Shown piece after piece: positions 1 to 10,132 of a stretch of 64,000 bases of DNA. How positions within the stretch are numbered: position 1 is the stretch's first letter; each line of letters starts with the position of its first letter. Source of the DNA: Ruficoccus amylovorans (GTDB lineage: Bacteria; Verrucomicrobiota; Verrucomicrobiia; Opitutales; Cerasicoccaceae); the NCBI RefSeq assembly GCF_014230085.1, contig NZ_JACHVB010000014.1, positions 248,001-312,000 on the forward strand, given 5' to 3'. The notes under the pieces were generated by a model. The model saw only the letters and a program-made list of their open reading frames with translations. It ran no database searches and had not been told where the DNA came from. The position numbers were made by a program, and so were the translations under genes.

Positions 1-129
1 GTCGGCCCGACGCTGATCGGCATGCAGGCAGTCAAGGAGCTGTGCTGGCGGATGGAAAATCTGGCCGGAGACAGTCGCTTGCGTGTCAGTGTCGCCCCGC
101 GCCTCGTACCCGGAGAAAAGCTGTCCTGA
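1..129 (+). CDS. LacI-family-type transcriptional regulator, C-terminal fragment
   Basis: The open frame runs in from the left window edge and ends at a TGA at 127-129, leaving 42 residues. The tail has a helix followed by a strand ending in PRLVPGEKLS, which resembles the last strand of LacI/GalR sugar-binding regulators (a basic-Leu-Val pattern near the C-terminus). It converges on the ribokinase gene only 8 bases away. A regulator of this kind beside ribokinase and nucleoside hydrolase would fit control of ribose or nucleoside use. The family call rests on a short tail and on context, so it is tentative. Confidence 0.45.
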   Translation, partial: VGPTLIGMQAVKELCWRMENLAGDSRLRVSVAPRLVPGEKLS

Positions 130-137
130 GGGACGGA

Positions 138-1103
138 TCAGCGGGTGGACGCTGACATCTTTTCCAAAACTTCCACCCGATATGGGATGGAGGGTTGGGC
201 ACCGCGGCGGGTGCACGCGAGCGCCCCACCGACAACCGCGTAGCGGATCGCCTCCGGCATGGAGTGCCCGGAGGCCAGAGCGACGGACAGCGCGCCCGCG
301 AAGGTGTCACCGGCGGCGGTTGTGTCTACGGCCTTGACCGGGATGGATGGCACGTGCAGGGAGGTTTCGGCGTTGAGCCAGAGCGCGCCTTTTGCCCCGA
401 GTGTGACGACGATTTCACGCACGTCATAGTTTTGCACAAGGCTGCGGGCAGCCTGGACGATTTGTTCGAAACTGTCCGTGGGTTGGCCGCTGAGGGTGGC
501 CAGTTCGGTTTCGTTGGGAAGGAGGTAATCGACCGCCGAGAGCAACTCGCGTGGGAGCTCTGGCAAGGCCGGAGCGGGGTCCAGCATGACGGGCACACCT
601 TGCGAACGGGCATGGCGGGCGGCGTCCAGAGCGGCTTCGACTGGCGTTTCCAGTTGCAGCATGAGCATCCCGGCTCCCGCGTACCACGCGGGGTCTGCAG
701 GAGCGGTCGCCTCGGCGTTGGCGCCGGGGCCGACCATGATGGAGTTTTGTCCGCTGGCCTGGTTGAGCAGGATGACGGCGGTGCCGCTGGATTTTGTCGA
801 ATCGCGGAGGGCCCGGGTGTCGATGCCCTCACGTTCGAGGTTGGCGCGCAGTTGCAGGCCGAAGCTGTCCGTCCCCACGCTTCCGGCGAAGCGGACCTTG
901 CCCCCGAGCCGCGCGGCGGCGACCGCGGCGTTGGCTCCCTTACCGCCGGGGGCGAGCATGATGTCGCCGGCGTGAATGGTTTCTCCGGGCCGTGGCAGTC
1001 GCTGGAGCGGCGTGACCACGTCCATGTTTATGCTGCCAAAGACGAGGATGGAAGGGGGCGGGGGCATCTTGCTACTGCGGACGAGGGATTTTTTTTGAGG
1101 CAT
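138..1103 (-). CDS. rbsK: Ribokinase (PfkB family)
   Basis: Phosphorylates D-ribose to ribose 5-phosphate in the cytoplasm. The 321-residue protein has the N-terminal PfkB region with GGKGAN at about residues 53-58 and the C-terminal signature DTTAAGDTF at 260-268, with D266 as the expected catalytic base. Length is normal for the family (about 300), so the true start may be the internal Met13 (position 1067), which would remove a basic leader. It lies downstream of a nucleoside hydrolase on the same strand (138-base gap). Together they would release ribose from nucleosides and activate it. Confidence 0.9.
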   Translation of the reverse strand: MPQKKSLVRSSKMPPPPSILVFGSINMDVVTPLQRLPRPGETIHAGDIMLAPGGKGANAAVAAARLGGKVRFAGSVGTDSFGLQLRANLEREGIDTRALRDSTKSSGTAVILLNQASGQNSIMVGPGANAEATAPADPAWYAGAGMLMLQLETPVEAALDAARHARSQGVPVMLDPAPALPELPRELLSAVDYLLPNETELATLSGQPTDSFEQIVQAARSLVQNYDVREIVVTLGAKGALWLNAETSLHVPSIPVKAVDTTAAGDTFAGALSVALASGHSMPEAIRYAVVGGALACTRRGAQPSIPYRVEVLEKMSASTR

Positions 1104-1241
1104 CGGGCGGCATGTCGTTGGCGGTGGTTGCGTTTGATTAAACCATCGCCACAGAAAAAGCGGAAGGCCTGTCCGGCAGGCGATTTCGCTGTGAATAAAG
1201 GTCGTTTCGACGAGGTCGTTATCTAACGAGGGTATGGACCA

Positions 1242-2282
1242 TCAAAGCGAAGGGCAAGCGCTTCCGGTAGCGGAAGTGGAGTTCTCGGCGATACCTTTGC
1301 CTACGGTCTGGCGATCCGTATAAACGGGCTGCGCGCACAGTTCCACGATCTCGTTGACGGATTGTTTCAGCTGCTCGGGCACGATTTTAAGATAACGGTG
1401 AAGACCGGCGGAGTCTTCGTGAAAGCGCATGATGCCCTGCTCGTCCACCGCGACCCATCCGGGGGGCGAACAGGTAAAGGCTTCGCAGCCGGGGCGCACG
1501 GCTTCGAGCGCGGCGGCGGGGTCCCACATCGGGCGGTCGTAGGGCATGGGTTTGTAGAGCCGGTAGCCTTCGGCCAGAGGATGGTAGCGGGTCCACTCGT
1601 AGTCTTCCAGAATGCTCCGGCACGGGTAGAGCATGGCGAGTCCGATCTCGTACCCGCAGAGGGTGAGCGGTACCGGGCAGTCGTTGAAAAAACGCATCGA
1701 GGCGGAGATGTCGCAGTGCACGTTGTACTCACGGTTATCAAGGGTGGGGTGTCGCTGCACCTCCTCGCTGAAGTCGCCCGCCATGACCACAACACGCCCG
1801 ACCTTGCGGGCGAGCAGTTCGCGTCCGTCAAGGGGGCTGTGTTCGTCGGCTCCGGTGTCAAAAAGTTGGGCGATATTCGTGCTGAAGCCGATCATGAGCA
1901 GCGTGACGGAGCCATCGGCCTCGCGGCTGAGCAGGCGGCGGAGCAGGGCGACGGACGGCTCGTATCCATTTTCCGGATACGAGCGTGGGAAGCGGTCGGG
2001 GGCGCGACAGATGGGACCGAGGTATGTCCGCTCGTTCGGGGTGACTCCCTCGTGCACGGCCCCGACAGGGATGGTGCCGCGCCCGTAAAAGGTATTCATC
2101 AGGTCGATGAAGACGGGTGAAAGCTCATGGGCCTTGCTGCTGATGACGCCTAGCAACTCGCACTCGCCCCGGCTCTGCATGGCGTGGAGCATGGCGAGCG
2201 CGAGGGCATCGTCGATGTCGTTACCCATGTCGGTGTCGAGGATGAGCCTGACGGGTTCTTTGCTGAAATTGTGGCAATTCAT
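1242..2282 (-). CDS. Inosine/uridine-preferring nucleoside hydrolase family protein
   Basis: Predicted to hydrolyse the N-glycosidic bond of ribonucleosides to give a free base and ribose. The N-terminal calcium-binding Asp cluster is seen as LDTDMGNDIDDALA at residues 15-28, the hallmark of the IUNH fold. Length (346) is within the family range. The gene precedes rbsK on the same strand, so ribose released here could be phosphorylated next. Exact substrate cannot be read from sequence. The start ATG at 2282 is followed directly by the conserved strand, so it looks right. Confidence 0.85.
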   Translation of the reverse strand: MNCHNFSKEPVRLILDTDMGNDIDDALALAMLHAMQSRGECELLGVISSKAHELSPVFIDLMNTFYGRGTIPVGAVHEGVTPNERTYLGPICRAPDRFPRSYPENGYEPSVALLRRLLSREADGSVTLLMIGFSTNIAQLFDTGADEHSPLDGRELLARKVGRVVVMAGDFSEEVQRHPTLDNREYNVHCDISASMRFFNDCPVPLTLCGYEIGLAMLYPCRSILEDYEWTRYHPLAEGYRLYKPMPYDRPMWDPAAALEAVRPGCEAFTCSPPGWVAVDEQGIMRFHEDSAGLHRYLKIVPEQLKQSVNEIVELCAQPVYTDRQTVGKGIAENSTSATGSACPSL

Positions 2283-2647
2283 AGTATGGGTGGTGCGTCT
2301 CTCAGTGTCGGGGCGTGCCGGTTGGCTTGGGGGATGGCGGGAAGCCTTATGCCGAAAACCCGGGATGGCACGGGAGCGTTCACAGGACGCTCACTATGAA
2401 TACTTATCGCCTGTTTTTTTGGAAAAATGCAAGTTTAAATTACATATTTCTAGAATATTCGTTGGGTTTGATTCTTGGAATATATTCTATGTGCGAAATA
2501 TCCGATGTGCCGTCGTGTCATCGAAGGTGGATTCGGGAGCCTGAGACGCCCCGGGGGCTTGATCACCTGGCACTATGCATCGCTGACATAGAAATGATTC
2601 TGCGCGATGGAGGGCCTCCGGCTCTCAGGCCTGTCTGTCTGGCCGTC
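2283..2647. promoter_or_regulatory. 365-base intergenic region with AT-rich promoter zone and two short palindromes
   Basis: No convincing gene is seen. The stretch 2400-2510 is much more AT-rich than its surroundings and lies upstream of the nucleoside hydrolase gene. It contains two perfect palindromes, GAATATTC at 2453-2460 and GAATATATTC at 2478-2487, spaced 25 bases start to start. These could be operators for a dimeric regulator, possibly the LacI-type protein whose tail starts the window. That link is inference. Confidence 0.35.
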
Positions 2648-4645
2648 TTAGCGTGAGCCGAGCAGCTCCAGGGCGTGCCTGAGTACCATGTCCGGATGGA
2701 CTTGGCTGATGGACATGCCGCCGGTCGGGGGGCAGCCTGCGGGCTGGACCAGCCGGGTCGGCGCGGTAAATATCGGGCCGGTACGGACAGGGTTGGTCGG
2801 GCCGAAGACGACCAGCACAGGCACGCCGAGGGCGTTGGCCAGGTGCATGCCTCCGGTGTCGTTGCAGATGAGCAGATCGAGTCGGGAAAGCTCGTCAGCG
2901 AACTCCACCAGGGCGGTTTTACCGGCGCGGTCGATGACGCTCTGCGGGCGAAAGTCCTTCGTCACCTCGCGGGTGATGGCGGCGTCGCGCTCCGTGCCGA
3001 AGGTGAAAACCTGCGCGTCGGGCCGGGCGTCCTGAAGCGCCGCAACGAGGGTGCGCCAGTGGTCAACCGGCCAGCGCTTTTCGGGGGAATTCTCCGTGCC
3101 CGGAATGAGCCCGATGCGCGGCGCGTTGGCGGTGGTGGCGGTGGTGTCTTCGCTGTGGGCAAAGCTCACGCCGGGGGCGTCCGGCTTGCTGCCTGCGGCG
3201 GGGGCGGAGGCCGAGGCTTCCCAGGCGAAGGGGGAGAGGTCGAGCTCCTGCTGGAGCCCGAAGTGCTGGAAAAATTTTTCCCAGAGACGAGTCTGGTGAA
3301 TCGTTGCTTCGTCCAGCCCGGTGGGCAGCGGCCAGGTGAGGTTCAGGCAGCGGCGGGGCTTGCCGGGGCGGGCGATGCCGAAGCGCTGTGGAGCGCCGAT
3401 GAGGCGGGCTTCGAGGTCGCCCCGGGTGGAATTGGTGAAAAGGATGTGGCAGTCCGGGTACTCCTCGCGCCAGCGCCGGAATTGCCTGTAATAGCCCCGG
3501 CCCTTGGCGGGGAGCGGCAGGAGACGGTCGCCGACGCCGAAGCGCTCCAGCAGCGGCAGGAAGTGCGGACGGGCCAGCAGGGTCAGCTCAGCGTCGGGAC
3601 GAGCCAGACGCAGGGCGCGCAGCAGGGGAAGGGCCATAATGACGTCGCCCAGCCAGTTGGGCAGGCGAACCCAGAAGCGGGTTTTGCGCGGGAGCGCGTC
3701 CCAGCCGTGGTACTCCAGCGTCTCCTCGATGGCGTCGCGTCGGGCGCGCAGGCGGAAGCGCTTGTCGGGGTCCTCCTGGGTGCCCCAGCGCGAGTGCAGC
3801 CAGAGCCAGTCTGCGCAGAGGTCGTCACCGCCGGTTTTGAGCTTGTCCTCCAGCCATTGGTTGGCGGCGAGCATGATGTCGATGGCGCGGGGCGGGCAGG
3901 TGAGGATCTCCGCGCGGATGCGGCCCTGCCAGAAGCCCGTGCGCTCGGTGTAGAGGATGCCGACGCGGGTCTTGCGCCGCTGCGCGAGCAGGCCGGGCAG
4001 GTCCGTGGTCGAGGCCACGCGCCCGAAGAAAGTGGTCAGCACGCCTTTGTGCCCGGCGTTCTGGTCGAAGAGCACGGCAACGATGCCGTTGTTTTCGATC
4101 AACTGCATGGCCGGGCCGAATCCCTCCTTGCGCGAAAGCAGCTTTAGGCCGAAGCGTTCACGGGTGCGTTTGACCCAGTGGTCGAGGCCGGGCTGGTTGA
4201 GCGGGCGGAAGATCACGCCGACGTTGAGCGGGGGCTGGCCGTTGGCCTCGTGGAGGCCGGGCAGGGCGGTCAGCGATTCCATGAGCGAGAAATGCGGCAC
4301 CATGACGACTCCGCCCTCGCGGTTGCGGAGAGCCTGGTCGAGTTCGTGGCTGAGATCCTCGTCCAGCGTGAAGTGCCGCTTCAGCCGTTTGAGGGAAAAG
4401 GCCGGGCTGGCCAGCACGTACAGGCCCATCTCGACCGTGCGCCGACAACTCTCGCGCCCGATGCGCCGGTGCCATTGCCGGGGCTTGTCCGGGAAGGCGT
4501 GGTGCAGGTTCGAGAGCAGCGCGTGGCGGCGTCCGGGCAGGCCAAAGTAAATGAGATCCCCGACCAGCTTGCAGAAGCATTCGGAGACTTTGGAGGGCAG
4601 GGCGGCGAGCACGCGCCCCAGACTGTCGAGCAGAAAGCCGATCAC
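2648..4645 (-). CDS. Fused lipid A acyltransferase (LpxL/HtrB type) and family 9 heptosyltransferase
   Basis: A 665-residue two-domain protein. Residues 1-300 resemble the LpxL/HtrB lysophospholipid acyltransferases that add a secondary acyl chain to lipid A at the inner membrane. The catalytic HX4(D/E) motif is present as HFSLME (H118, E123) and the N-terminus is hydrophobic. Residues 325-660 form a glycosyltransferase family 9 domain like WaaF, starting with RLPNWLGDVIMALPLL and ending with the NDTGGMHLANALGVP acceptor-site motif. In most Gram-negatives these are separate genes. The fusion would couple lipid A acylation to inner-core heptose transfer. It is divergent from another family 9 gene, with 86 bases between. 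Confidence 0.85.
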   Translation of the reverse strand: MIGFLLDSLGRVLAALPSKVSECFCKLVGDLIYFGLPGRRHALLSNLHHAFPDKPRQWHRRIGRESCRRTVEMGLYVLASPAFSLKRLKRHFTLDEDLSHELDQALRNREGGVVMVPHFSLMESLTALPGLHEANGQPPLNVGVIFRPLNQPGLDHWVKRTRERFGLKLLSRKEGFGPAMQLIENNGIVAVLFDQNAGHKGVLTTFFGRVASTTDLPGLLAQRRKTRVGILYTERTGFWQGRIRAEILTCPPRAIDIMLAANQWLEDKLKTGGDDLCADWLWLHSRWGTQEDPDKRFRLRARRDAIEETLEYHGWDALPRKTRFWVRLPNWLGDVIMALPLLRALRLARPDAELTLLARPHFLPLLERFGVGDRLLPLPAKGRGYYRQFRRWREEYPDCHILFTNSTRGDLEARLIGAPQRFGIARPGKPRRCLNLTWPLPTGLDEATIHQTRLWEKFFQHFGLQQELDLSPFAWEASASAPAAGSKPDAPGVSFAHSEDTTATTANAPRIGLIPGTENSPEKRWPVDHWRTLVAALQDARPDAQVFTFGTERDAAITREVTKDFRPQSVIDRAGKTALVEFADELSRLDLLICNDTGGMHLANALGVPVLVVFGPTNPVRTGPIFTAPTRLVQPAGCPPTGGMSISQVHPDMVLRHALELLGSR

Positions 4646-4731
4646 CCCGACAGCAGAGCCGGATTCTGCCCCCGGCCCAAGTCAAAAATGCGGCTGGACT
4701 GAATACGCCCCACGGGATTTAAAATAGCGGC

Positions 4732-6234
4732 TTGGAAATCCTCATCATCAAGCCCTCCTCCCTGGGCGACATCATCCACGGCCTGCAAGTGGCCCAGTCG
4801 CTCAAAACACAGCGGCCGGGTGTGCGCATCACCTGGGTGGCACGGGAGATTTTCGCGCCGCTGGCGGAGGCCTGCGCGTGCGTGGACGAGGTGATCGTCT
4901 TTCACCGCAAGGCTGGTTGGGCCGGGCTGCGACAGTGCATCCGCGAGATTCGCAATCGCCGCTACGACTGGGTGCTGGACATGCAGGGACTGGCCCGCAG
5001 CGGCCTGATGACCTGGCGGGCGCGGGCAGATAACAAGGCCGGTCGCCGCGACTCCCGCGAAGGCGCGCGCCTGGCCTACCAGTTCATGCCGGAGCTTCCC
5101 CCTGCCGGGCGCACGGCCCACGCACTGGACATTTTACTGGAATTTCTGCCGCTGCTTGGGCTGGAGGCCCGCGCCGATGGTCCTTTGCGTTTCCGCGAGG
5201 TTAAGGCAAGCAACCTCCCGCCCAAAACCGCCGGGGCGGTGGTGCTTTTTCCCGGCAGCCGCCGGGCGGAAAAGGAGTGGCCGGGCTTTGCCGCGCTGAC
5301 CGAGAAGTTGCTCGCTGCCGAGCCGGGGCGGACGATTGTCTGGGCTGGCGATCAGCCGGTGACGGCCCCGCTGGAGTGGCCGCGCGAGCGTTTCTTTAAC
5401 CTGACCGGAAAAACGGCCCTGCCCGAACTGCTGCCGCTCATCGCCGGGGCGCGACTGTGCGTGTGCAACGACAGCGGTCCGATGCACCTGGCTGCCGCGC
5501 TGGGAACGGAACTGGTGGCGATTTTCGGGCCGACCCCGCCGGAGCGTTTCGGCCCCTGGCCGCTCGACAACCCGCGCCACTACGTCGTGCAAGCGCCCGC
5601 TAGCGGGTTGGCCGGGCTGGAGGTCGGGGAGGTCTTCGCGCTCGTCGAGGCCGCGCTTGCCGCCGACCGGGAGGAAGCCCCGGCGGAGGCCCCAGCAGAA
5701 ACGACGGCGAGTATCCAGTCGGTGGCCAAAGGGAAGTCCTCGGCTGCTGATGCCAGGGAGGCACCGATTGAGATCAAGCTCTTTGAACCGCGGCACGCGG
5801 AGCCTTTCCGGCGGCTGAACCTGGACTGGATCGAGCGGTTTTTCGAGGTGGAGGAGCAGGACCGGCGCATGCTGGGCGACCCGCAGCAGGCCATCATCGC
5901 GCACGGTGGCGAGATTGTGGCGGCGGAGGCCGGAGGCGAGGTCGTTGGCGTTGGGGCCTTGCAGTTTATCGAGCCCGGTTACTACGAAATCGCGAAGATG
6001 GCGGTTGACCCGGCCTGGCAGGGGCGGGGGATCGGCCGCAAGATCATGGCCCGGCTGATCGAGCGCGCCCGGGAACTCGATGCCGTGCGCCTCCTCATCC
6101 TGACCAATACCCGGCTCGGCCCCGCCCTGCACCTGTACCGCGAATTCGGTTTTCAGGAGATTCCCACTCCGAAAGATTCGCACTACCAACGGGTGGACAT
6201 CAGCTTTGAGCTTCAGTTGACCCCTGAGTCCTGA
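4732..6234 (+). CDS. Fused family 9 heptosyltransferase and GNAT acetyltransferase
   Basis: Residues 1-310 are a family 9 glycosyltransferase (WaaC/WaaF-like) with the usual start (ILIIKPSSLGDIIHGL), a middle PGSRRAEKEWP motif and NDSGPMHLAAALG. An Ala/Glu-rich linker at about 310-345 leads to a GNAT domain at 345-497, with the acetyl-CoA loop in the QGRGIGRKI region. The start is a TTG at 4732: it is the first in-frame start and the family's conserved first strand begins at residue 2. No strong Shine-Dalgarno is seen. What the GNAT domain acetylates (the sugar, a protein or a small molecule) cannot be told. The divergent neighbour carries the other heptosyltransferase. Confidence 0.82.
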   Translation: MEILIIKPSSLGDIIHGLQVAQSLKTQRPGVRITWVAREIFAPLAEACACVDEVIVFHRKAGWAGLRQCIREIRNRRYDWVLDMQGLARSGLMTWRARADNKAGRRDSREGARLAYQFMPELPPAGRTAHALDILLEFLPLLGLEARADGPLRFREVKASNLPPKTAGAVVLFPGSRRAEKEWPGFAALTEKLLAAEPGRTIVWAGDQPVTAPLEWPRERFFNLTGKTALPELLPLIAGARLCVCNDSGPMHLAAALGTELVAIFGPTPPERFGPWPLDNPRHYVVQAPASGLAGLEVGEVFALVEAALAADREEAPAEAPAETTASIQSVAKGKSSAADAREAPIEIKLFEPRHAEPFRRLNLDWIERFFEVEEQDRRMLGDPQQAIIAHGGEIVAAEAGGEVVGVGALQFIEPGYYEIAKMAVDPAWQGRGIGRKIMARLIERARELDAVRLLILTNTRLGPALHLYREFGFQEIPTPKDSHYQRVDISFELQLTPES

Positions 6235-6303
6235 AGCGCCGCGTCCTTTTTATATATACCCGCAGGCTCATTCCTCTTTCACCGCAAGGCATAAGGTGGC
6301 CGC

Positions 6304-6837
6304 TTAATTCTGGTCGCGGCTCTGGCGCTTGAGAGAAAAATAGGCCTGGAGCAGTTCGCGGCATTCGCGCTCAAGGATGCCGCTGTGGGGGGTGACGCGG
6401 TGGTTGAGGCCGGGGACTTCGTGCAGGGGGGTGGCACCGCCGAGGCAGCCCATTTTCGGGTCGGGGACGGCGAAGACCACATCGGTCAGCCGCGCCATGA
6501 TGCTGGCCCCGGCGCACATCGGGCAGGGCTCCTTGGTCACGTAAAGGGTGGCACCGTTAAGCCGCCAGTCGCCGATGGCGTTGGCCGCCTGGGTGATGGC
6601 GAGCATCTCGGCGTGCGCGGTCGGGTCGAGCGTGCTCTGGGTGGCGTTGTGGGCGGCGGCGATGACTTCGCCCTCGTATACGATGACCGCGCCGATGGGC
6701 ACTTCGTCCTGACGCCACGCGTCGATGGCGAGGTTGTAGGCCAGCTTCATGTAAAACTCCCCGTCGCGCTGGAGTTGCGAGGGGAACATTTTTTCAAACG
6801 GGCAGGGCAGGGGCTGGCGGTCGCTCTGGTCGTGCAT
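6304..6837 (-). CDS. tadA: tRNA-specific adenosine deaminase
   Basis: Converts A34 to inosine in the anticodon wobble position. The zinc-binding catalytic motifs are HAE at residues 75-77 and PCPMC at 104-108. The chosen start (Met at 6837) gives 177 residues, close to family length. The longer open frame to 6996 translates through a repeat element and is not credible as protein. Upstream lies a CACGAAG-type inverted repeat (6859-7032), so the promoter must lie in or beyond it. Confidence 0.9.
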   Translation of the reverse strand: MHDQSDRQPLPCPFEKMFPSQLQRDGEFYMKLAYNLAIDAWRQDEVPIGAVIVYEGEVIAAAHNATQSTLDPTAHAEMLAITQAANAIGDWRLNGATLYVTKEPCPMCAGASIMARLTDVVFAVPDPKMGCLGGATPLHEVPGLNHRVTPHSGILERECRELLQAYFSLKRQSRDQN

Positions 6838-6858
6838 GATGGTGGGAAATTGAATGCA

Positions 6859-7032
6859 GGTCACAAAGAACACGAAGAAGACACGAAGGGCACGAAGAAA
6901 AATAGAGCATGTTCGCTCTAGTAACCGCAGAGGTGCAAAGACGCTGAGAAGAGAAACGCGGAGAGGATGTAATCCGACGCGCTCGCTATTTCTCAATAAA
7001 CCTTCGTGCCCTTCGTGTCTGCTTCGTGACCT
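6859..7032. repeat. Long imperfect inverted repeat, CACGAAG family
   Basis: The left arm (about 6859-6897) has repeated CACGAAG units and the right arm (about 7002-7032) has the complementary CTTCGTG units. A middle segment reads like an ACCGCAGAGG-type unit. The same style of element recurs at 11499-11700, as half-copies at 12664-12688 and 16836-16860, and in part near 24663. It is noncoding and sits between ilvA and tadA. Confidence 0.75.
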
Positions 7033-7055
7033 TTTACTTATTCCATCTTAAATCA

Positions 7056-8576
7056 TCAACCAAACAGCCGGTTCATTTCCTGCTCGTCGAGGGTGCGGCA
7101 GAGGCGGTAGCCCTTACCGCTGGGCGGCAGCGAGACGGCGAACTGTGCCCGGTCCTCGGCGGTTTCAAACTCCAGCCCGATGAGGGCGCGACCCACGCGT
7201 TCGCCAGAGTAGCGGTAGTTGAAGTAGCAGAAGTTTCCGCGTCCGCGCACGGTGCCATCGAGAAAGGCGTGCATCGCGCCGGGGCGTTCGTAGAACTCCA
7301 GTTCCAGGAACAGCGGGTGCGTGAGCAGACGGGCCTCGCAGGCGATGGCGCGGTAGCGGACCTCGACCGAGTTGTCCACCTCGGTGAAGCGGTAACCGCT
7401 CGCGCGCAGACGCTCAACCAGCGCGGCGTGCTCAGGCTCCGAACACGAAAGCCCGAAGACGGGCCAGGCAAGCTCCCTGTCGCGCTTGCCGTACTGGAAG
7501 TCGATAATGTTGAGCGCGCCCAGCCCGGTTTCCAGGAGGGCGAGCATGGCTCCGGGACGTTCGGGGATCTCAATACGCAGGTGCCGCCGGTGTCCACCGC
7601 CGATCCCGGCGGCGTCGGCGATGCGGGCGAGCTGCCCGAAGTCGAGATTCGCGCCGGTGGCCACGACCAGTGCCCGCCCGAAGGGGTGCGCGGCACGGTC
7701 CTTGAGCAGCCCGGCCAGCCCCATCGCCCCGGAGGGCTCTTGCAGGCAGCGGAGGTTTTCCCAGTAAAGGCGGATCGCGTCGGAGACTTCCTCGTTGGTC
7801 ACGGTGATGACCTCGTCGAGGACTTCGCGACAGACTGCAAAGGTCGTGCTCCCGGCCTTGCGGACAGCGGTGCCGTCGCAGAAAATATCCAGCGTGTCCA
7901 GCCCGACCGGCTGGCCCGCTTCCAGCGCGGCCTTCATGGAAGCCTGCCCCACGCCTTCGACGCCAACGACGCGGATGCCGGGGTAATAGGTTTTGAGCCA
8001 GTTGGCCACGCCAGCGGCCATGCCACCGCCGCCGATCTGGAGGTAGGCCACATCGAACGGCCCCTCTCCGGACATGACGACCTCGTCGGCGAGCGTGGCC
8101 TGTCCGGCCATCACCTGGAGGTCGTCGTAAGCGTGGATATAAACGCCGCCCGTATCCTTGGCCCGCTGGAGCGCGGCGGCGTAGGCGTCGTCGTAGCCAT
8201 CGCCGTGCAGGACGATTTCAACCGCGTCGCCCCCGTGGCGCAGGACGGCGTTGCGCTTGACGGCGGGCGTCGTCACCGGCATGAAGACCTGCGCCTTCAG
8301 CCCGAGCAGCCGTGCGGCCAGGGCAACCCCCTGCGCGTGATTGCCCGCCGAGGCGGCCAGAACGGGCTTGTCCGCCTCCTGCGGGCTGAGCAGCGCCATG
8401 CGGTTGAACGCGCCCCGCCACTTGTAGGCCTTGATCGCACAGAGGTCCTCGCGTTTGACGAAAATCCGGCCCTCTCCATCAAGTTCGATCTGCTCCAGTG
8501 GCGTGGGCTGACCGGCACGGTACACGCGCTGGCGGGCGAAGAGCGTTTCCTGTCGCAGTTGTCTCAGTAAATCCAT
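7056..8576 (-). CDS. ilvA: Threonine ammonia-lyase, biosynthetic, with two ACT-like regulatory domains
   Basis: A PLP enzyme that deaminates threonine to 2-oxobutanoate, the first step of isoleucine synthesis. The 506-residue length matches the biosynthetic form. The PLP lysine is K52 in AYKWRGA, followed by the ASAGNHAQG substrate loop and the GGGG phosphate-binding loop in [10 protein letters not shown]. Residues from about 330 form two tandem ACT-like domains, the usual site of isoleucine inhibition and valine activation. ilvH and ilvC are found at 33-35 kb, not next to it. It is transcribed toward tadA, with a repeat element between. Confidence 0.93.
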   Translation of the reverse strand: MDLLRQLRQETLFARQRVYRAGQPTPLEQIELDGEGRIFVKREDLCAIKAYKWRGAFNRMALLSPQEADKPVLAASAGNHAQGVALAARLLGLKAQVFMPVTTPAVKRNAVLRHGGDAVEIVLHGDGYDDAYAAALQRAKDTGGVYIHAYDDLQVMAGQATLADEVVMSGEGPFDVAYLQIGGGGMAAGVANWLKTYYPGIRVVGVEGVGQASMKAALEAGQPVGLDTLDIFCDGTAVRKAGSTTFAVCREVLDEVITVTNEEVSDAIRLYWENLRCLQEPSGAMGLAGLLKDRAAHPFGRALVVATGANLDFGQLARIADAAGIGGGHRRHLRIEIPERPGAMLALLETGLGALNIIDFQYGKRDRELAWPVFGLSCSEPEHAALVERLRASGYRFTEVDNSVEVRYRAIACEARLLTHPLFLELEFYERPGAMHAFLDGTVRGRGNFCYFNYRYSGERVGRALIGLEFETAEDRAQFAVSLPPSGKGYRLCRTLDEQEMNRLFG

Positions 8577-8894
8577 AGTTGGTCAAGTTGGCGGGGAGGT
8601 GTAAACGATGACTCGACGCATTCCGTTTGGCAAGGTCCGGCTGGCTTTGGCCAAAGAAAGACTTTTTAACAGGAAGGCCGGGAAGAACATGAAGAAGCAG
8701 GACAGAGTCCTGCACCTGTGATGCTCCCGCATCACTGATGCCGCCGCCAACGCGACGGCATGGGGCAACGGTGATCGACGCCGACTCAAACGAACTTCGC
8801 AAGCACCACCTGCGTGATGTGCGAGACTTGTAGGTAAATTACCATTGACTGCAAGAAGCGCGCAGGGCCGCCCATCCGCCGTGCTACCCCGAAG
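8577..8894. other. Noncoding stretch between fba and ilvA with short dyads
   Basis: No gene is seen. It holds the palindrome CTTTGGCCAAAG near 8645-8656, a unit reading TTTAACAGGAAGGCCGG (8666-8682) and a hairpin with GCAGGAC/GTCCTGC arms around 8697-8715. The TTTAACAGGAAG unit recurs in opposite orientation at about 16755-16777 and 18698-18718, so it is a second dispersed repeat type. The ilvA promoter must lie here. Confidence 0.45.
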
Positions 8895-8930
8895 AAACAA
8901 AAAGCCGGTCCCACTGTGGAACCGGCTCGA
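8895..8930 (-). terminator. Rho-independent terminator of the class I aldolase gene
   Basis: A GC-rich hairpin (8904-8926, arms GCCGGTCCC and GGAACCGGC with one mismatch) is followed on the minus strand by a T-run (A-run at 8898-8903 on the plus strand). It lies about 140 bases past the stop of the class I aldolase. Confidence 0.75.
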
Positions 8931-8992
8931 AAAACGAGGAATTGATATTGGATTCCGCCTGAATGCCCAGTGCCACTGCGTCTCCAGGGGCA

Positions 8993-9064
8993 GCGGCCTT
9001 TCTGGCCGCGATGGGGCGGAGCCCCATCACGGTGCGCAGCACCGAGGGTGCAGGGCATGCCCTG

Positions 9065-9065
<1 letters not shown>
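8993..9065. repeat. Array of four tandem short hairpins
   Basis: Four adjacent stem-loops: GCGGCC/GGCCGC (8993-9009), GATGGGGC/GCCCCATC (9010-9028), CGGTGC/GCACCG (9030-9044) and the perfect palindrome GCAGGGCATGCCCTGC (9050-9065). The last one touches the stop codon of the class I aldolase. Similar chains with different stem sequences occur at 17570-17660 and 24724-24752. They may act as mRNA 3' stabilisers. Confidence 0.7.

Positions 9066-10132
<1,067 letters not shown>

Noticed and set aside
195-1226. Long plus-strand open frame opposite ribokinase
   Set aside because: Gly/Arg/Val-rich shadow of the rbsK reading frame. High GC creates such frames.
2675-4147. 490-codon plus-strand frame opposite the acyltransferase-heptosyltransferase gene
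   Set aside because: No motif is seen and its composition is typical of an antisense shadow. The minus-strand gene has clear domains.
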